64,000 nt of DNA from Ascoidea rubescens DSM 1968 (lineage: Eukaryota; Ascomycota; Saccharomycetes; Ascoideales; Ascoideaceae): positions 62,001 through 126,000 of the forward strand of contig NW_017962931.1 in assembly GCF_001661345.1 (NCBI RefSeq), read 5' to 3'. The position numbers and the translations under genes were made by a program. The notes beneath the pieces were generated by a model, which was given only the letters and a program-made list of their open reading frames with translations, had not been told where the DNA came from and did no database searches. Below, piece by piece: positions 10,748 to 23,000 of the stretch. Within the stretch, counting starts at the first letter, position 1; every line of letters begins with the position of its first letter.

Positions 10748-12130
10748 ATGCCTGCTTCCAATGGAATTGAGCTTAACGATCCCTCTATAATATCCATCAG
10801 ACAGTCCAACAAAAGGAAGAACTTGTATCCAAATCCCTCTTTGAACCAGCTCTTGAACAACCACAACAAAAACTACTCCAGCTACCACTCCACCAACACC
10901 AAAAACCCAAACCCCAACTCCACTGCCAACAGCAACAACACCTCGGGCAACAGCTCAAGCAACAGCTCAGACATCATTTCTAACACTCAGCCAAGATCAA
11001 GACACAACTCAAGAAAAAATTCTTTCAACAATCCAAGTGGCTCCTTTATTCTATCAAACAACTACACTGCTTTACTAGAACTATCCAACAACAACAGTGA
11101 CGACAACTACAATAACACCGATGAGGAAAACGAATTTGATAACGACTTTAACTTTGATAATGACAGCGATGCTGATAATGGCAATGACGATCCCAACAAT
11201 AAATCCAATAAATCCAACAAACTCGAAAAGTCAATAAAATTCAATAAATCAACCAAATCTAAAAAAAACGACAACGCTATAATATTAGAAGAAGATGATG
11301 AAGACGAATCCAACTATTCCAACTCTTCCACATCCACAAATCCAAACCCAAATTCAAACCCAAACCAAATTAAAAAATATTCAATTGAGTTTTTAACAAA
11401 CTTAAGAAACTCTCCTTTAATTCGTTCTCCCAATAAACTACCCGAATCCTCTTTTTGGAAACTACACTTGAACAACAAATTAAAATCTCAATCAAAGAGA
11501 GATTGGTCGCTAAACCTATCCTCCTCAAGTATCAATACCTCCAACAATATCGCTTCCAACAATCCTAACAGTAACTCAAACAACAACATCAATTCTTCTT
11601 ACAACTCTCAATTCAACAACAATATCTCAAATCAAATCAGTTATCAAAACACTACCTATTACAACTCAAACTACCACCATGCTCATTCCCACTCTCACCC
11701 TCATCATCACTACCAAGCATCTTTTAACAACTCTTACAACAAATCATCAACAATCAATAACAATATCACTAATAATACCAATAGTAATAGTAACAATGAT
11801 GAGAATAATGATAATAACGCCATTAATAATACTAATAAAATTATTAATAAAATTACCAATAAAATTACTAATAAAATTACTAATAAAATTACTAATAAAA
11901 TTACTAATACAAATATTGCAAACTCAAACACAACTAACAATAAAAATAACGACACTTCTTTTGATGATTCTACAAACTCAATCGCCTCTTCAACAAGTTT
12001 CCCATCTACTGCCGAATCTACTGCTTCAAATCCCTCAAATGAAAAGACATATGGCGCAACAGGTGAAATGGGCAATTTCACTCTCAAATCTAATAAATCT
12101 TATAACAACAACAACAACAATAACAATAGC

Positions 12131-12181
<51 letters not shown>

Positions 12182-14668
12182 AACAATAACACATCCTCAA
12201 ACTCAAACTCAAATTCAAATAAATATTCAAGAAGAAGCATTCGCCGCGAAAGCTTCAACAAAACATTTACAAGACCCGGTTTAGTCTACAACAAATCGTT
12301 GTCTTTAAATAACAAATCTTCATTTAATACCAACAATAATGATAACAAACACAATAATAACGACCTCTCAAAATCTTCCAATTACAATAAATCTAAAAAT
12401 CTGGATTTAATCGATGATGATGACTTTAATGATCCAGAATGGTTCAATAACTCAAATAATAACAACAAAAATGTAAATAGATTATCCAATTCAAATAGCA
12501 ACACCTCCTCTAAAATCAACTCAGCTAACCCCAATTTTTCCTCTTCAATTATTGACGATAACAACCCAATTGGTAAAACAAGTGACGACTTTGAAAAATG
12601 GAGAGCTAAAATGAAATTGAAAAGGAAAAATGAAAAATCATCCAACGATTTATCAAACACTTCAATTTCTAGATCTCAATCTCATTCTCAATCTCATTCT
12701 CAATCTCATTCTCATTCTCATTCTCAACCCTTAGTAGATTCTTCTTTACCTCCTCCTCCAGGATTAAAACTTAATCAAAATGATCCAAATAATAACAACA
12801 GTAACACTGATTCGAATAATAATAATAATAATAATAATATTAATGACATAGATAGGTTTTTTTCTTTATTTAGTGGTTTGTCTAAAAATAATGTAAATAA
12901 TACCAGTAGCAATAATAAAAATATCAATAATAACATCACAATCAACAACAATAATGACAATAATCCAATTCAAGCCTTCATTCAAAATAATCAATACCCA
13001 CCTCAAGTTTCAGTTCCAGTTCAGATCCCTATATCTGCACCAATCGATAATTCAGTTTCTATTACTCAAAATAATCTTCAAAACAATACGATAGATAATA
13101 AATCATCCAATATTCTTAATAATCAACAATCTATAAACGATTTATCAAATTCAATAAGAGGTTCAAGATTTTCTTCATTTTTCTCAAAACCAAATGATCA
13201 ACCTATAAATCTTTCCAACCCACTGTCAAATCCCCAATCCAACCCTCAATCCAACTCTCAATCTCCTATCCAAGAAATTGCGTCAAATATCAATAATAAC
13301 AACAGCAATTCAAGACTACCCTCATATAGCAACCAAAATCAAATACAAATGAAAACTCCATCTTCAACACCCCCAATTCAAAACAATAATCAACTTGAAA
13401 ATACAAAACAAAATTCTCCGCCAATCCAAAATCCACAGTTTTTCAATAACCAAAATAACAACATTGTTAATAATAACATCAGCGGTACCAATAGCATTAA
13501 AAGTATCAACAACGGCGATAAAAATATCGCCAATAATAATAGTGGCAATAATGAAAATTCCCCTAATTCAAATGATTTATTTTTTATGTTTTTATTAAAC
13601 AAAAGCAAATCACCAGATAATAGTTCCAACACTACACCAAAAGATGCCTCTTCTAATTTAATGAACTTATTTAACAAACAATCTTCTAGTGAAAACCAAG
13701 TCAATCTCAAAAATGAACAAACTCAAAGTCAAATTAGTAACCAATCAAAACCTCAAACGATGCTACCTCCACAATCATCAAATGTGCCATTTCTTGTTCA
13801 GATTCCAATTCGTTCAAATAAATTTCCTCCTAGTTTACCTCAAATTTCACAAACCCAAATACAACAACCCCAAGTTCAACAAGTATCTCAACAACAATTG
13901 CAACAACAAGCATCTCAGCAACAACAACAGCAACAACAATTGCAACAAGCATCTCAACAGCACCAACAATTGCAACAGCAACAGCAACAGCAACAACAAC
14001 AACAACAACAAATACAACAAGAAAAAGAACAACAATCTCAACATCAATCTCAAAATTCTCAAACTCAAACTCCCCCTCAATCACAACCACAAATGCAGCA
14101 TCAAAGATCACAACCTCAATTGCAACAACAACCTCCTTGGATAGACCCTCCTAACCATCAATTAATGGCACAAATGTTTCCACCAAATGGAGCCCCCTTT
14201 TTACCAGGCCCATCACCAAACCATCATCAAAGATTTCCAGGTATGGCTGGTGTGGATCCTCAAATGAATATGAATCAAATGGCTATAAATCAGGTTAGTC
14301 CAATAAATCAAATGAATATGAACCAAATCAACATGAATCAAATTAACATGAATCAAATTAACATGAATCAAATGATGAGAATGAAACCAATGTCAAGGGG
14401 CAGTATAAATAGTATTCCTCCAGGTATAATGGTTCCCGGAGCTCCTTCATTACCACCTAATATGTTTCCTCCACCCTATAACCCATATATGAACATGCCA
14501 CCTCCAAACTTCAGTAATAACAATAATGGCACCAATCCTAATAATATTCAAAACGATTCCAACAATATGCCATTGTTTATAAATGGTATGCAAATTGGAA
14601 GAAATATTCCAATGAATATGATGCCTCCTCCACCAGGCGCAATGGGTTCAGATTCAAACAATCAATAA
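10748..14668 (+). CDS. Q/N-rich eIF4E-binding protein, Eap1/4E-T-like (tentative)
   Basis: A 1,306-residue, almost wholly disordered protein dominated by Asn, Ser and Gln runs. The few ordered segments suggest an eIF4E-binding translational regulator: KYSIEFLTNLRNSP near residue 210 looks like a YxxxxL eIF4E-binding site, NDPEWF near 562 matches the EPEWF block of 4E-T proteins, and DDFEKWRAKMKLKRK follows near 614. The C-terminus is rich in Pro, Met and Gln with repeated NQMNMNQIN units, as in P-body proteins. Such proteins block eIF4G binding or promote decapping. Repeats include five tandem KITN units (~11836-11910), a poly-Asn tract (~12108-12190), SHSQ repeats and a long poly-Gln region (13860-14050). 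The ATG at 10748 is preferred over in-frame ATGs at 10598 and 10634, which hug the tRNA terminator. The family call is uncertain. Confidence 0.5.
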
Positions 14669-14931
14669 ATTAAATTAATAAAAAAACAATAATCTTAAAC
14701 TTAGTAACGACTGCAAAAGCAAAAATGCAAAAGTAAAAAAACAAAAAAATAAAAAAAATTAGACTAGTGCAGATAAATGGAAAGAATAATTTCATATAGT
14801 TTATATAATCTCTGAAATATATGTCTATGTGAAAACCACGAATTGAAATTTATTTATTTTTATCTCAAAGTTCGATACAAATAAAACTTACAAATAGAGT
14901 TGGACAAAAAAATTATGTAAGAGCATCAAGA

Positions 14932-16211
14932 TTATAAAATCTGGGACATTTTGCAAACCAAATTGAGTAATTGCAATTGTTCATCACCTCCATTAGTCAA
15001 TTTTTTATCGGCATCTAATAGTATTAAAGCCAACTGGTTTTTCTGAAAAGAGGTTAATAAATCATCCAAAATCAACATTGAGTGTAATTGATCAACAATT
15101 TGAGAACCACTCCAACCATCGGATATCAAATTGTTCACAGCCCCAAATATTTGGTGAAATTCTTTGGTTTCAGCAGTCGCAATCAAGTTTTTTAATAATT
15201 TATCTGGAATGATTCCTGCGATTTCCCTCACACTTTTTAGAGTTATTTCCGGGGAATTTAAATCATCATCACCATCATCGTCAATGTCATTTTCCTTATC
15301 ATAGCTACTACTATTATTTTCCACTTTATCTATTTCAATCAATTCAACATCGCCATCCAGATCTATATTAGAAATAGAGATATTGTTTTTTTTTTGAATC
15401 TTGCTAAATTGAGAATGTAATTTTGTCGCAGATTGTAAAAAAGTAATTGCTTTTCTTAAATCACCATTTGAGATTGATAAAATTTCATTTAAAACAGCTT
15501 GATTGTCCTTTAATAATATCTTTTCATTTTCAACAATATAGGTTAATCTAGTAATTGCGTTTGCATTATCCAAAGACTTGAATCTAAATTTTGAACATCT
15601 TGAAGCCAATGGATCAATAATTCTTGTAATATAATTGCAAATCAAGCAAAATCTTGTAACATTTGAATAAGTTTCCATTGTTCTTCTCAAAGCACTTTGG
15701 GCATCGCTTGTCATTGAATCGGCTTCATCTAATATTATGATTTTATAAGGAGGGCAAGGGTAGTTTTTTAAATCGTCAGCAGTAGGATTTGATACCATTA
15801 ATCTTGAGAAAGTTTTGACTTTGTTACGTACAATTGAGATACCTCTTTCATCAGAGGCATTTAATTCTAGTACTCTTGATTTAATCAAGTTTGGACCATA
15901 TAATTCCTTTGCTAGCGCTAAAATAGTTGAAGTTTTACCAGTTCCAGGAGGACCATAGAACAACATATGGGGCAAATTTGCAGATAATAGAGACTTTTTA
16001 AGGACTTTTATGGCATGGTCTTGTGAAGCTATGTCATTTAGATTCTTTGGACGACTTTAATTGAAAAGGGATAAATGTTAGAATAAGAGTGGTAGTGAGA
16101 AGAGGAATAAAAATCAACATACTATTTTTCTACCCATGGGATATTCTCTATGTTATCAGTGGGAGATGGTTTCAATTTTCTGGAAGAAGCCTGGAAGAAC
16201 GAAGCAGTCAT
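14932..16211 (-). CDS. RFC2: Replication factor C subunit 2 (one intron)
   Basis: Joined exons 16123-16211 and 14932-16054 encode 403 residues. Exon 1 ends in IPWVEK plus two bases of a Tyr codon, and exon 2 continues RPKNLNDIASQDHA, restoring the RFC box WVEKYRPK. Walker A is GPPGTGKT (64-71); Walker B is ILDEAD, the sensor region follows in FCLICNYITRIIDPL, and the arginine finger is SRCSKF. These match Rfc2 rather than Rfc3/4/5. Rfc2 is an ATPase subunit of the pentameric clamp loader that opens and loads PCNA, and is also part of Rad24, Ctf18 and Elg1 loaders. An acidic Asn/Asp-rich insert of about 45 residues (15250-15400) sits between the AAA+ lid and the collar domain and is not usual in the family. 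No MCB element is obvious upstream. Confidence 0.93.
16055..16122 (-). other. RFC2 spliceosomal intron (68 nt)
   Basis: The donor is GTATGT at 16122-16117 on the minus strand. A branch-like TTCTAAC lies about 20 nt before the acceptor. The acceptor reads AAG, ending at 16055. This acceptor is the only one that restores the invariant EKYRP block, so the intron is supported by the protein even though AAG is an uncommon acceptor. Confidence 0.85.
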
Positions 16212-16942
16212 TATAAGGAGTATAAGAAAGAAGATGTGTAGCAACAAAAGTAAGATGAGAAATTGGAACCTTTCGTTGGTTCGGTTTGTTAGTGTGTTTA
16301 TTTTGGAGGATTGAAATTTTTTGGTTTGAAGTTTAAGTTTTGTTCATTTAAATTTCGTGTTGTAGAGCGAAAAATATAAGCGTGAGGTAAGAAGTAAAAT
16401 CGTTAAATTAAAATTATATAATTGGTAATTAAAAGTTAGAGACTTGGAAACTGAGAAATTGGCAGAGTAGAAAAGGTAATTGGAAAAAGAAGACAATTAG
16501 AAAAAAAAAGGTTGATTAAACAATTAGACAATTAGACAATTAGAAATTTAGAAATTTAGAAAATTAGAGAATCAGTTGATAATTTTATAAGTTATTATTC
16601 TAACAATTGTAAGAGACTGAAATTTGAAAGAAAAGAAAAGAAAAAAGAAAAGAAAAGAAAAAAATCTAACAACAAAAATAAATATATAAAAACAATAAAC
16701 TGAAGTTAAAACAAAAATTGAGTAAAAATGAGAAAAAAAATAATTTTAAAGTAAAAAATAGAAATATGAGTAAATGGGCATTTTGAAATGAAAAGGAAAA
16801 TGAGTTATTAGAAAAACAAATCAGAAAATAAAAAGAATAAAAAGTACTAGATAAAAAAAACGAAAAGAAATAAAAAGACAAAAAAAAGTAAATACTTTCA
16901 ATTGATAGTGATTAATGGTAGTTAATTTTTATATTTAAAAAA
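16212..16942. other. Intergenic: RFC2 promoter and WHI2 3' flank
   Basis: About 730 bp, A-rich on the plus strand with many AGAAA/AATTAG runs between 16490 and 16900. The part near 16212-16400 should be the RFC2 promoter and the part near 16900 the WHI2 terminator. I see no RNA gene or convincing ORF. Confidence 0.6.
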
Positions 16943-18115
16943 CTAAGCGCCAATTACCGATAATTCAAGAGTCCAAACTCTTCTTATGTGAACTGAAATG
17001 TTTAATTTATTTTGAGATTGTAAATCATTAAATTGATTTGAATTTTTGATTGAGATTGGAACGTCAATTTCTATTATATCATTTGACCACCAGCATTTTC
17101 TGGCTGGTTTTCTCCAAAAAAGCAATAATTTGGAGGAAGTGTTTTTTTTATTGTGGTTAGAGGACCTTGAAGTTGATAGAGATCTTGAAGCACTTCTAGC
17201 AGAGCTTGCTAGTTGAGCTAGTTTCGATCTGCCGCCAGTTCTCTTTGGGGTATCATTGTTAGTGGTAGTTGTATTTAATATTGAAGACAGAGATTTTACT
17301 GGATTTAGAGCAGGAGAGTTTGGTTCAGAGAAGGAGTTTTCATTTTTTAAACGAACCAAAGCTAGAGATTCAATAACCGTTCTATTTGGCTCCATTGATC
17401 TATGGCCCCAGATGGAATCTGTTTTAAAGCCTGAGGAGCATAGCATGTCTAGGAGGTGTTTCTCAGCAGTTCCAAGAGGCTTTGAGTTTGAGTTTGAGTT
17501 TTCATTGCTGTTAGCATAGTAGCCTAGACCATTAAATATGTTTAGATTTTGAGCTAGGTGGTTGCCGATTATTATTTTGATTTCTAATAGTTGGCTGTGT
17601 GTAAGGCCTTTTATTGGAGGAATACAGTAGAAGTCTAAATCTTCTCTTAGGACGATAATGGCCGGTTTGTCTAATAGAACGTCGCTTGTGATGGAGGAAT
17701 TTAAATCGAGGGAGTTGTTGTTGTTGTTGCTAATTGAATTGTTGTTAAAGAGATTGGGATGAAGTTGATAATAAGAGTTTGATACGTCGTTGAAGGTTTT
17801 GATTATATAATTGAAGCAGATAGGAGAGTAGTTAACATAAACAATGTCGTTTTCAGTAAGGTTTGTTATGGGATTGCCATTAATGTCGTAGAATAGGCCA
17901 TTAGGGAATAGACAGAGAAGAATGCTTTCAGGTAGACTTACTAATTCCTCTCGTGTTATTTTGAATAGAGAGCCTCTGATGTTGAGGTTAATTAGAGTGT
18001 TATAGTCGTCATCTTGTTGACTGGTGGGGCTGTTGGGATTATTGGGATTAGATGGAGGAAAAGTTCTGGTGGGAGTTTCTTGGGAAACTTGGGTTAAGAT
18101 ATTTGAATTTGACAT
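16943..18115 (-). CDS. WHI2: Whi2-type BTB/T1-domain stress-response protein
   Basis: A 390-residue protein. Residues ~35-140 form a T1/BTB-like domain (LNIRGSLFKITREELVSLPE, LLCLFPNGLFYD, then VNYSPICFNYI), followed by IVLREDLDFYCIPP. The central block GTAEKHLLDMLCSSGF and the C-terminal blocks LLFWRKPARKCWW and HIRRVWTLELSVIG are characteristic of Whi2. In S. cerevisiae Whi2 (486 residues) acts with the phosphatases Psr1/Psr2 in the general stress response, in TORC1 restraint under low amino acids and in mitophagy. The match is stronger than to the other yeast KCTD-like proteins because both C-terminal blocks are present. This copy is shorter, with a compact Ser-rich linker. It diverges from YAE1 across 280 bp containing a Reb1-like hairpin. 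Confidence 0.88.
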   Translation of the reverse strand: MSNSNILTQVSQETPTRTFPPSNPNNPNSPTSQQDDDYNTLINLNIRGSLFKITREELVSLPESILLCLFPNGLFYDINGNPITNLTENDIVYVNYSPICFNYIIKTFNDVSNSYYQLHPNLFNNNSISNNNNNSLDLNSSITSDVLLDKPAIIVLREDLDFYCIPPIKGLTHSQLLEIKIIIGNHLAQNLNIFNGLGYYANSNENSNSNSKPLGTAEKHLLDMLCSSGFKTDSIWGHRSMEPNRTVIESLALVRLKNENSFSEPNSPALNPVKSLSSILNTTTTNNDTPKRTGGRSKLAQLASSARSASRSLSTSRSSNHNKKNTSSKLLLFWRKPARKCWWSNDIIEIDVPISIKNSNQFNDLQSQNKLNISVHIRRVWTLELSVIGA

Positions 18116-18298
18116 TAAATATTAGGTGCTCATAGAAATGGTATAGCAGCATAGAAATGGCAACAACAATATATAAGTGTATATATACGAGGGTAGTGTA
18201 GAGGTAGGTTTATATTGAATTTGATTTCCTGTGGGTGATTGTAGAGTTACTGTTCTTGGTTAGTAAATTAGCTTTGTAAAATTGATGTGGTATTTGCG

Positions 18299-18319
18299 TT
18301 ACCCGGCACAGAAGCCGGG
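18299..18319. promoter_or_regulatory. Reb1-like site inside a perfect hairpin
   Basis: TTACCCGG at 18299-18306 matches the Reb1 general regulatory factor consensus. It overlaps an inverted repeat with arms CCCGGC (18302-18307) and GCCGGG (18314-18319) around a 6-base spacer. It lies in the divergent WHI2/YAE1 promoter, 77 bp from the YAE1 ATG. Reb1 sites typically mark nucleosome-depleted divergent promoters. Confidence 0.5.
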
Positions 18320-18395
18320 AAGGGACAGAAAAGAGAGAAATCAAAGAGAATTAGGAAGGAGAGAATAGCCCAAAGCAACAACAACAACGCCAGAG

Positions 18396-19115
18396 ATGAC
18401 AATTGTATTGGAGGGCAGAGAAGCCGGTGGAGGAGCTGTCGATGATGGTTGTACAGCACAGAACAGTGGTGACAGCGATAGCGACTCTGTGTGGGCAGAC
18501 AACGAGGACGACTTTAGACCCAATACCGACGAGGACGACGACTACGGCAGGTGCACGACCCACAGCCAGGCTATTGAGGAGCAGGCTCCTGGCAGCACTG
18601 GCAGCACTGGCAGCAGCGAAGTGGGCGAATTCAGAGAGCACATCAACATTGGATATCTACGCAGAAAACATGGCAAGGAGGGCTACTTGGATGGAAAGAC
18701 GAAGGCGGGCGAGGAGAACTTGCAGTTGGGCTTTGACGAAGGTTACCCTGTGGGTGCTAAGTTGGCGTTGCAGGCGGGTGAGGTGCTTGGAATGCTCCAG
18801 ATGCAGCTGTTTTTGGGGCTTGTGCCGGAGGGTGTGTCGTCCTCAGAGGCAGCGGCGGCACAGGAAGCAATTCGGGTCGCGCTCGAGCGGGCCCAGAGCC
18901 GGCTTCATATCACCGCTGTGCTCTCACAGCAGTACTTTTCAGAACGCTTCGATCTTCTTGAGTCCAAACATCCGGTCATTGCAGCAGAGTGCCGTGCAGT
19001 ATTTGGTGACGAAAAAAGCACGAACACAGGAGGCAGCAACCGCTCCAACACTTCTCAAACAACAACAACACGTACCAGAGCCGTGGCTGGAGCTCGCGGT
19101 CACCGAGCCCTTTAA
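18396..19115 (+). CDS. YAE1: Yae1, adaptor of the Yae1-Lto1 complex for Fe-S delivery to Rli1
   Basis: A 239-residue protein. The conserved core, residues ~90-145, has the repeated GxxxG-like Yae1 signature: RRKHGKEGYLDGKTKAGEEN, then GFDEGYPVGAKLALQAGEVLG. An acidic N-terminus with DSDSVWADNEDD matches the Yae1 start. Yae1 with Lto1 recruits the cytosolic Fe-S assembly targeting complex to the ABC protein Rli1/ABCE1, which is needed for ribosome recycling, and is essential in S. cerevisiae. The gene is noticeably richer in G+C than its neighbours. The start is the ATG at 18396. The C-terminal ~30 residues (Ser/Thr/Arg) are not conserved. Confidence 0.88.
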   Translation: MTIVLEGREAGGGAVDDGCTAQNSGDSDSDSVWADNEDDFRPNTDEDDDYGRCTTHSQAIEEQAPGSTGSTGSSEVGEFREHINIGYLRRKHGKEGYLDGKTKAGEENLQLGFDEGYPVGAKLALQAGEVLGMLQMQLFLGLVPEGVSSSEAAAAQEAIRVALERAQSRLHITAVLSQQYFSERFDLLESKHPVIAAECRAVFGDEKSTNTGGSNRSNTSQTTTTRTRAVAGARGHRAL

Positions 19116-19207
19116 TTGGTGTCAGCAATCACTACTTAAGGGTGCAGCGGCAAACAGAATAACCTGCTTATGTAATCAATCAAACTGCTTGATCAATATC
19201 AGCTGAA

Positions 19208-20020
19208 TTATTTAATGTTAAGAACACCTTGAATCTTATCAGCAATCCACAGCTTCAAAACGGTTCTCATCCACACAACTTGTTGATTATTGACAGACTC
19301 ATTGGGTTTAACATGGCATTCAGAACACAAGCCCCAGCAAATAAACTTGTTGGAGTTTTGCAATAATTCTTTCTTCAGTATACTATATTAATTGCCTGTT
19401 TTCAGTTTGTTTTCCGGCAATACACTTATTTTATATTGCCAATGCTTCACAAATGATAAGTTATTGAAGAATTATAAGAGTAGCGTTGGGCTGAATTTGT
19501 GTCAATCATATGTTTAAAAGAATCCTGTTGTCTGCAACTGAGCAATAATACAATTTAAATATAAGTAGTAACCTGAACATTGCTACTCTTTTGCAAACAT
19601 AACGGGGCATTCTTTTTTTGTAGTTCTCTTACAATTCATATGCTTCACAGCTATCTTCATCAATATCTTCGAACCAGTTGCAACCGACAAGCTTTAGACT
19701 ATCAGTTTCCACCAGAAGCTCTTGAATGAATTTATTCAGCTCCTGCAGCTGATTCTATTGTACTGAAGTTGGCATCTCATTGGCTTCTTGATAATACTAA
19801 CACGTTTGACAATTGTAATAAACTTTTGTTAAATGAAATTTTCTTTACTCTCTTACCTAAACTCAAAAAGACATGAACTTTCTGAATCGATTAAAGACCG
19901 TGCCGCCGTTCAGGCCCGAACACACTCCCTAGGAAATACCAGTGGACCATTAGATATCATCGTCTTCTTCTTCATTAAGCGCCGATACTTTTGCCTCCAG
20001 CTCAATTACTGGCTGATTTT
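19208..20020 (-). pseudogene. Probable decayed host gene of unknown identity
   Basis: On the minus strand the ~920 bp between YAE1 and the SET gene contain protein-like stretches that no whole ORF joins. One runs about 19950-20018 (…VIELEAKVSALNEEEDDDI), one 19629-19757 (…QELLVETDSLKL, then VGCNWFEDIDEDSCEAYEL), and one 19208-19384 (58 open codons with FICWGLCSECHVK and VVWMRTVLKLWIADKI). The Cys/Trp content and length are unexpected for random AT-rich DNA. The pieces lie in order on one strand and are interrupted by stops and frame changes. Introns could explain some gaps: a GTAAGA donor-like site follows near 19855. I do not recognise the protein. The simplest reading is a disabled gene next to the SET gene promoter; a multi-intron gene is the alternative. 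Confidence 0.35.
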
Positions 20021-20037
20021 GTTTTTATTATTTTTCA

Positions 20038-23000
20038 ATGCCGAGTAGAACCTCATCCAAACTCACTTCTCGTGGTTCTGGTGGTTCTCGTACTTCTCGT
20101 ACTTCTCGGCGCGTTTTGTCCCTGAGTTCTTCATCTTCTTCATCTTCAGGATCTAGCTCTCCACAACTAGTGTCATCAAGCTACTACAATCCCAATCATT
20201 ATGCAAATGATAACTATATAAGAGGTGGCAGCAGACACTATCAGAGATTGTTGACAAAGGTCGTCATTTCAGATTTTTTCCATAATTCTGAGATTCCAAC
20301 TTTTTTTGAAGTCGATAACCAGATTCTATTAAACTCAATTGACAAATGCTATAAATGGAAAAGTTTCACTGAAAGAATCAATGGCTCAATCAGTGAACTT
20401 GTCTCCCCATATTCAAAGATCTCAAAGGATGATATTTCCCTAGACAAAGCTATCGATGAGAATATCAACAGCATTAAAAATCACATTGTTGTTAAAAAGG
20501 AAAACGGATATCGCATTCCTATCGAAAAGGAAAAGGAAAAGGAAAAGGAAAAAATTGTCTTGATTAATAAAAAAAATTTAAACTCTACTGAAAATAGAAC
20601 TGAAAATTCCACCGATATTAATAATAATGGTGATAATGATAATGATGATGATAATGACGATGATAATAATAATAATTATAATGATGATGACGATTCTATT
20701 TATAATCAAAATCATTACGGAAATATTTCAAATGAAAATAGCATTATTTGGGATAGAAGTTCTGATGACGATAATTCTCATCTATCTGATAATTATAATA
20801 TTAAAAATAATAAGTATCATTTTGAACTTGAAATGGATTATGATAATGTTTATAATTGCAATTATGATAAGCAATTCGAAAATAAGTTTGGTTTTCATTC
20901 TGAAAATTTAAATAATCAAAAAACTGATAAAATAGATAATCAAAAAATTAATCAAAAAATTAATCAAAAAAATTGTGAAATAAGTGATATTAATGTTAGT
21001 GATAGTGATAGTGATAATGATAGTGATAATGATAATGATAATGATAATGATAATGATAATGATAATGATAATGATAATGATAATAGTACTAATTCCAATA
21101 ACGGTACTACTACCACTGACAGCACCACTAAAAATAACATTATTAATAATGACCTGTTTGATCTCATCAAATATCAAAAAATATTTCCCAAAAATAAAAA
21201 ATTATACGTTATGGAAGGTCTATACTCAGAAAACCCTCATTTAAATGATTTCAATTACACACAAAATTCACTTTTCAAATTTCCCTTGCCTCAAAATTTC
21301 AATTTCAATTCTCGCATAGATTTCAAATTACCTTACAGTATCTACTGTCCAATACCTAAACATAATAAGCTAAACAATGAAATACTCAAAAGATTTAACT
21401 TGACTGAAAATAATTGGCTAGTGGAAAACAATTTCAAAAATATTAATCTATATAATTGCAACTACACTAATCAAAACAAAAACAAAAACAAAAACAAAAA
21501 CAAAAACAAAAACAAAAACAAAAATAAATGTTTGTGCATAAAATCTTGTAATAACTGTTTAAATTTAATCTTTCATATCCAATGTGATGAATATATTTGT
21601 AACTTAAATGCTCAAAACTGCGGCAACACACCTTTTAAAGATTTAATCCAAAATCGAAATTCAAAAAGCACTTATTATAAAGTGGGTTACCAACTTTTTC
21701 GAAAAGTTTTCACTACTCACTCTCAAAGATTTCACAAAAACAAAAACAATATTAATGATTTGGGACTAAGAGCAATAAGAGATTACAAACCATATTCTTT
21801 AATCCTTGAATATAGTGGTGATATTATAAAAAAGGATTCAATACCAAAAAATTCCGAAATTTATAAAAAAACTCAAGCTTTAAATCAAATTCGATCTGAA
21901 GGCAATTTCAAATCTCTCTTTTATAATGATGACCCGAACTTCTTTTTCATGGCTCTTGAAGACGATTACGTTATTGATTGCACATTTCACGGCTCTTTAG
22001 CTAGATTTGTCAATCATTCTTGCGAGCCAAATGCTGTTGTTCAATTTTGGTACGTTGATGGAATTCCTAGAGCCGGACTATTTTCAAATTCTAAAGGTAT
22101 AAATGCAGGAACAGAAATTACTTTTGATTATTCTTGTAATAACTTAAAATTAACTTGTAGCACTAAATGTTTATGCAATTCAAAAAATTGTTTAGGTTAT
22201 ATTGGTGTCAACAAAAATTTCAATAAAATTAGCACTGCTGAATTTAAGAGTTATAAAAGTTTATTGAATTTTAATTTATTTCGAGAAACACCCAAAAACG
22301 AACATTTTTCAACTTTAATCACATCTTCAAATAACTCAAACCCTATTAAAGATAATTTAGCTCTTAAAAAAACTAAAAAAATAAACAATGTCGTCCCCCA
22401 AACTAAGAATAAACCTGTTGAAAAAATTAATATTCAAACTGTTTATAGATCAAATTTAAAAACTAATTTACAACTGCATTCAAAAATTGTTCCGAAATTA
22501 AAAAAAGTAAATTTAAACACAAATCAAATTTCAAATTCAACTGCTAAATCAAATTCAGGTACTAAATTAAATTCAAATACTAAATCAGATGAATTGCTTG
22601 AACCACTTTCAGGTTTAAGTGTATATTTGCCTACAAGTCGGAGAACCAGAAGTTCAGCTAAAAAATCTAATGTCGATGTAGTTGCAGCTGTAATTGAAAA
22701 TTGTCAAAGCTATATTTCCACCAGGTATTTGAGAAATTTAGCTATTGACATGACGCCACCTGGAACATTTGATGATGGTGCTAAAGCTCTTGTTCGTCTA
22801 AACAAAGCTGCTTTACTGACACTACCACGTTACAACAATAGAGATGGAAATCTTCTCAATGATTTGGTTTCGGATAAAGTACTTGAAAATAAAAGAGCTA
22901 AAGTGCAAAATAGTGTCACAAAACTTGATGAAAATTTGGCTTTTGGCAATAAATTTCAAAAGGACCAAATAACATCAAGTCTCACTGAAGAGTCCATAAA

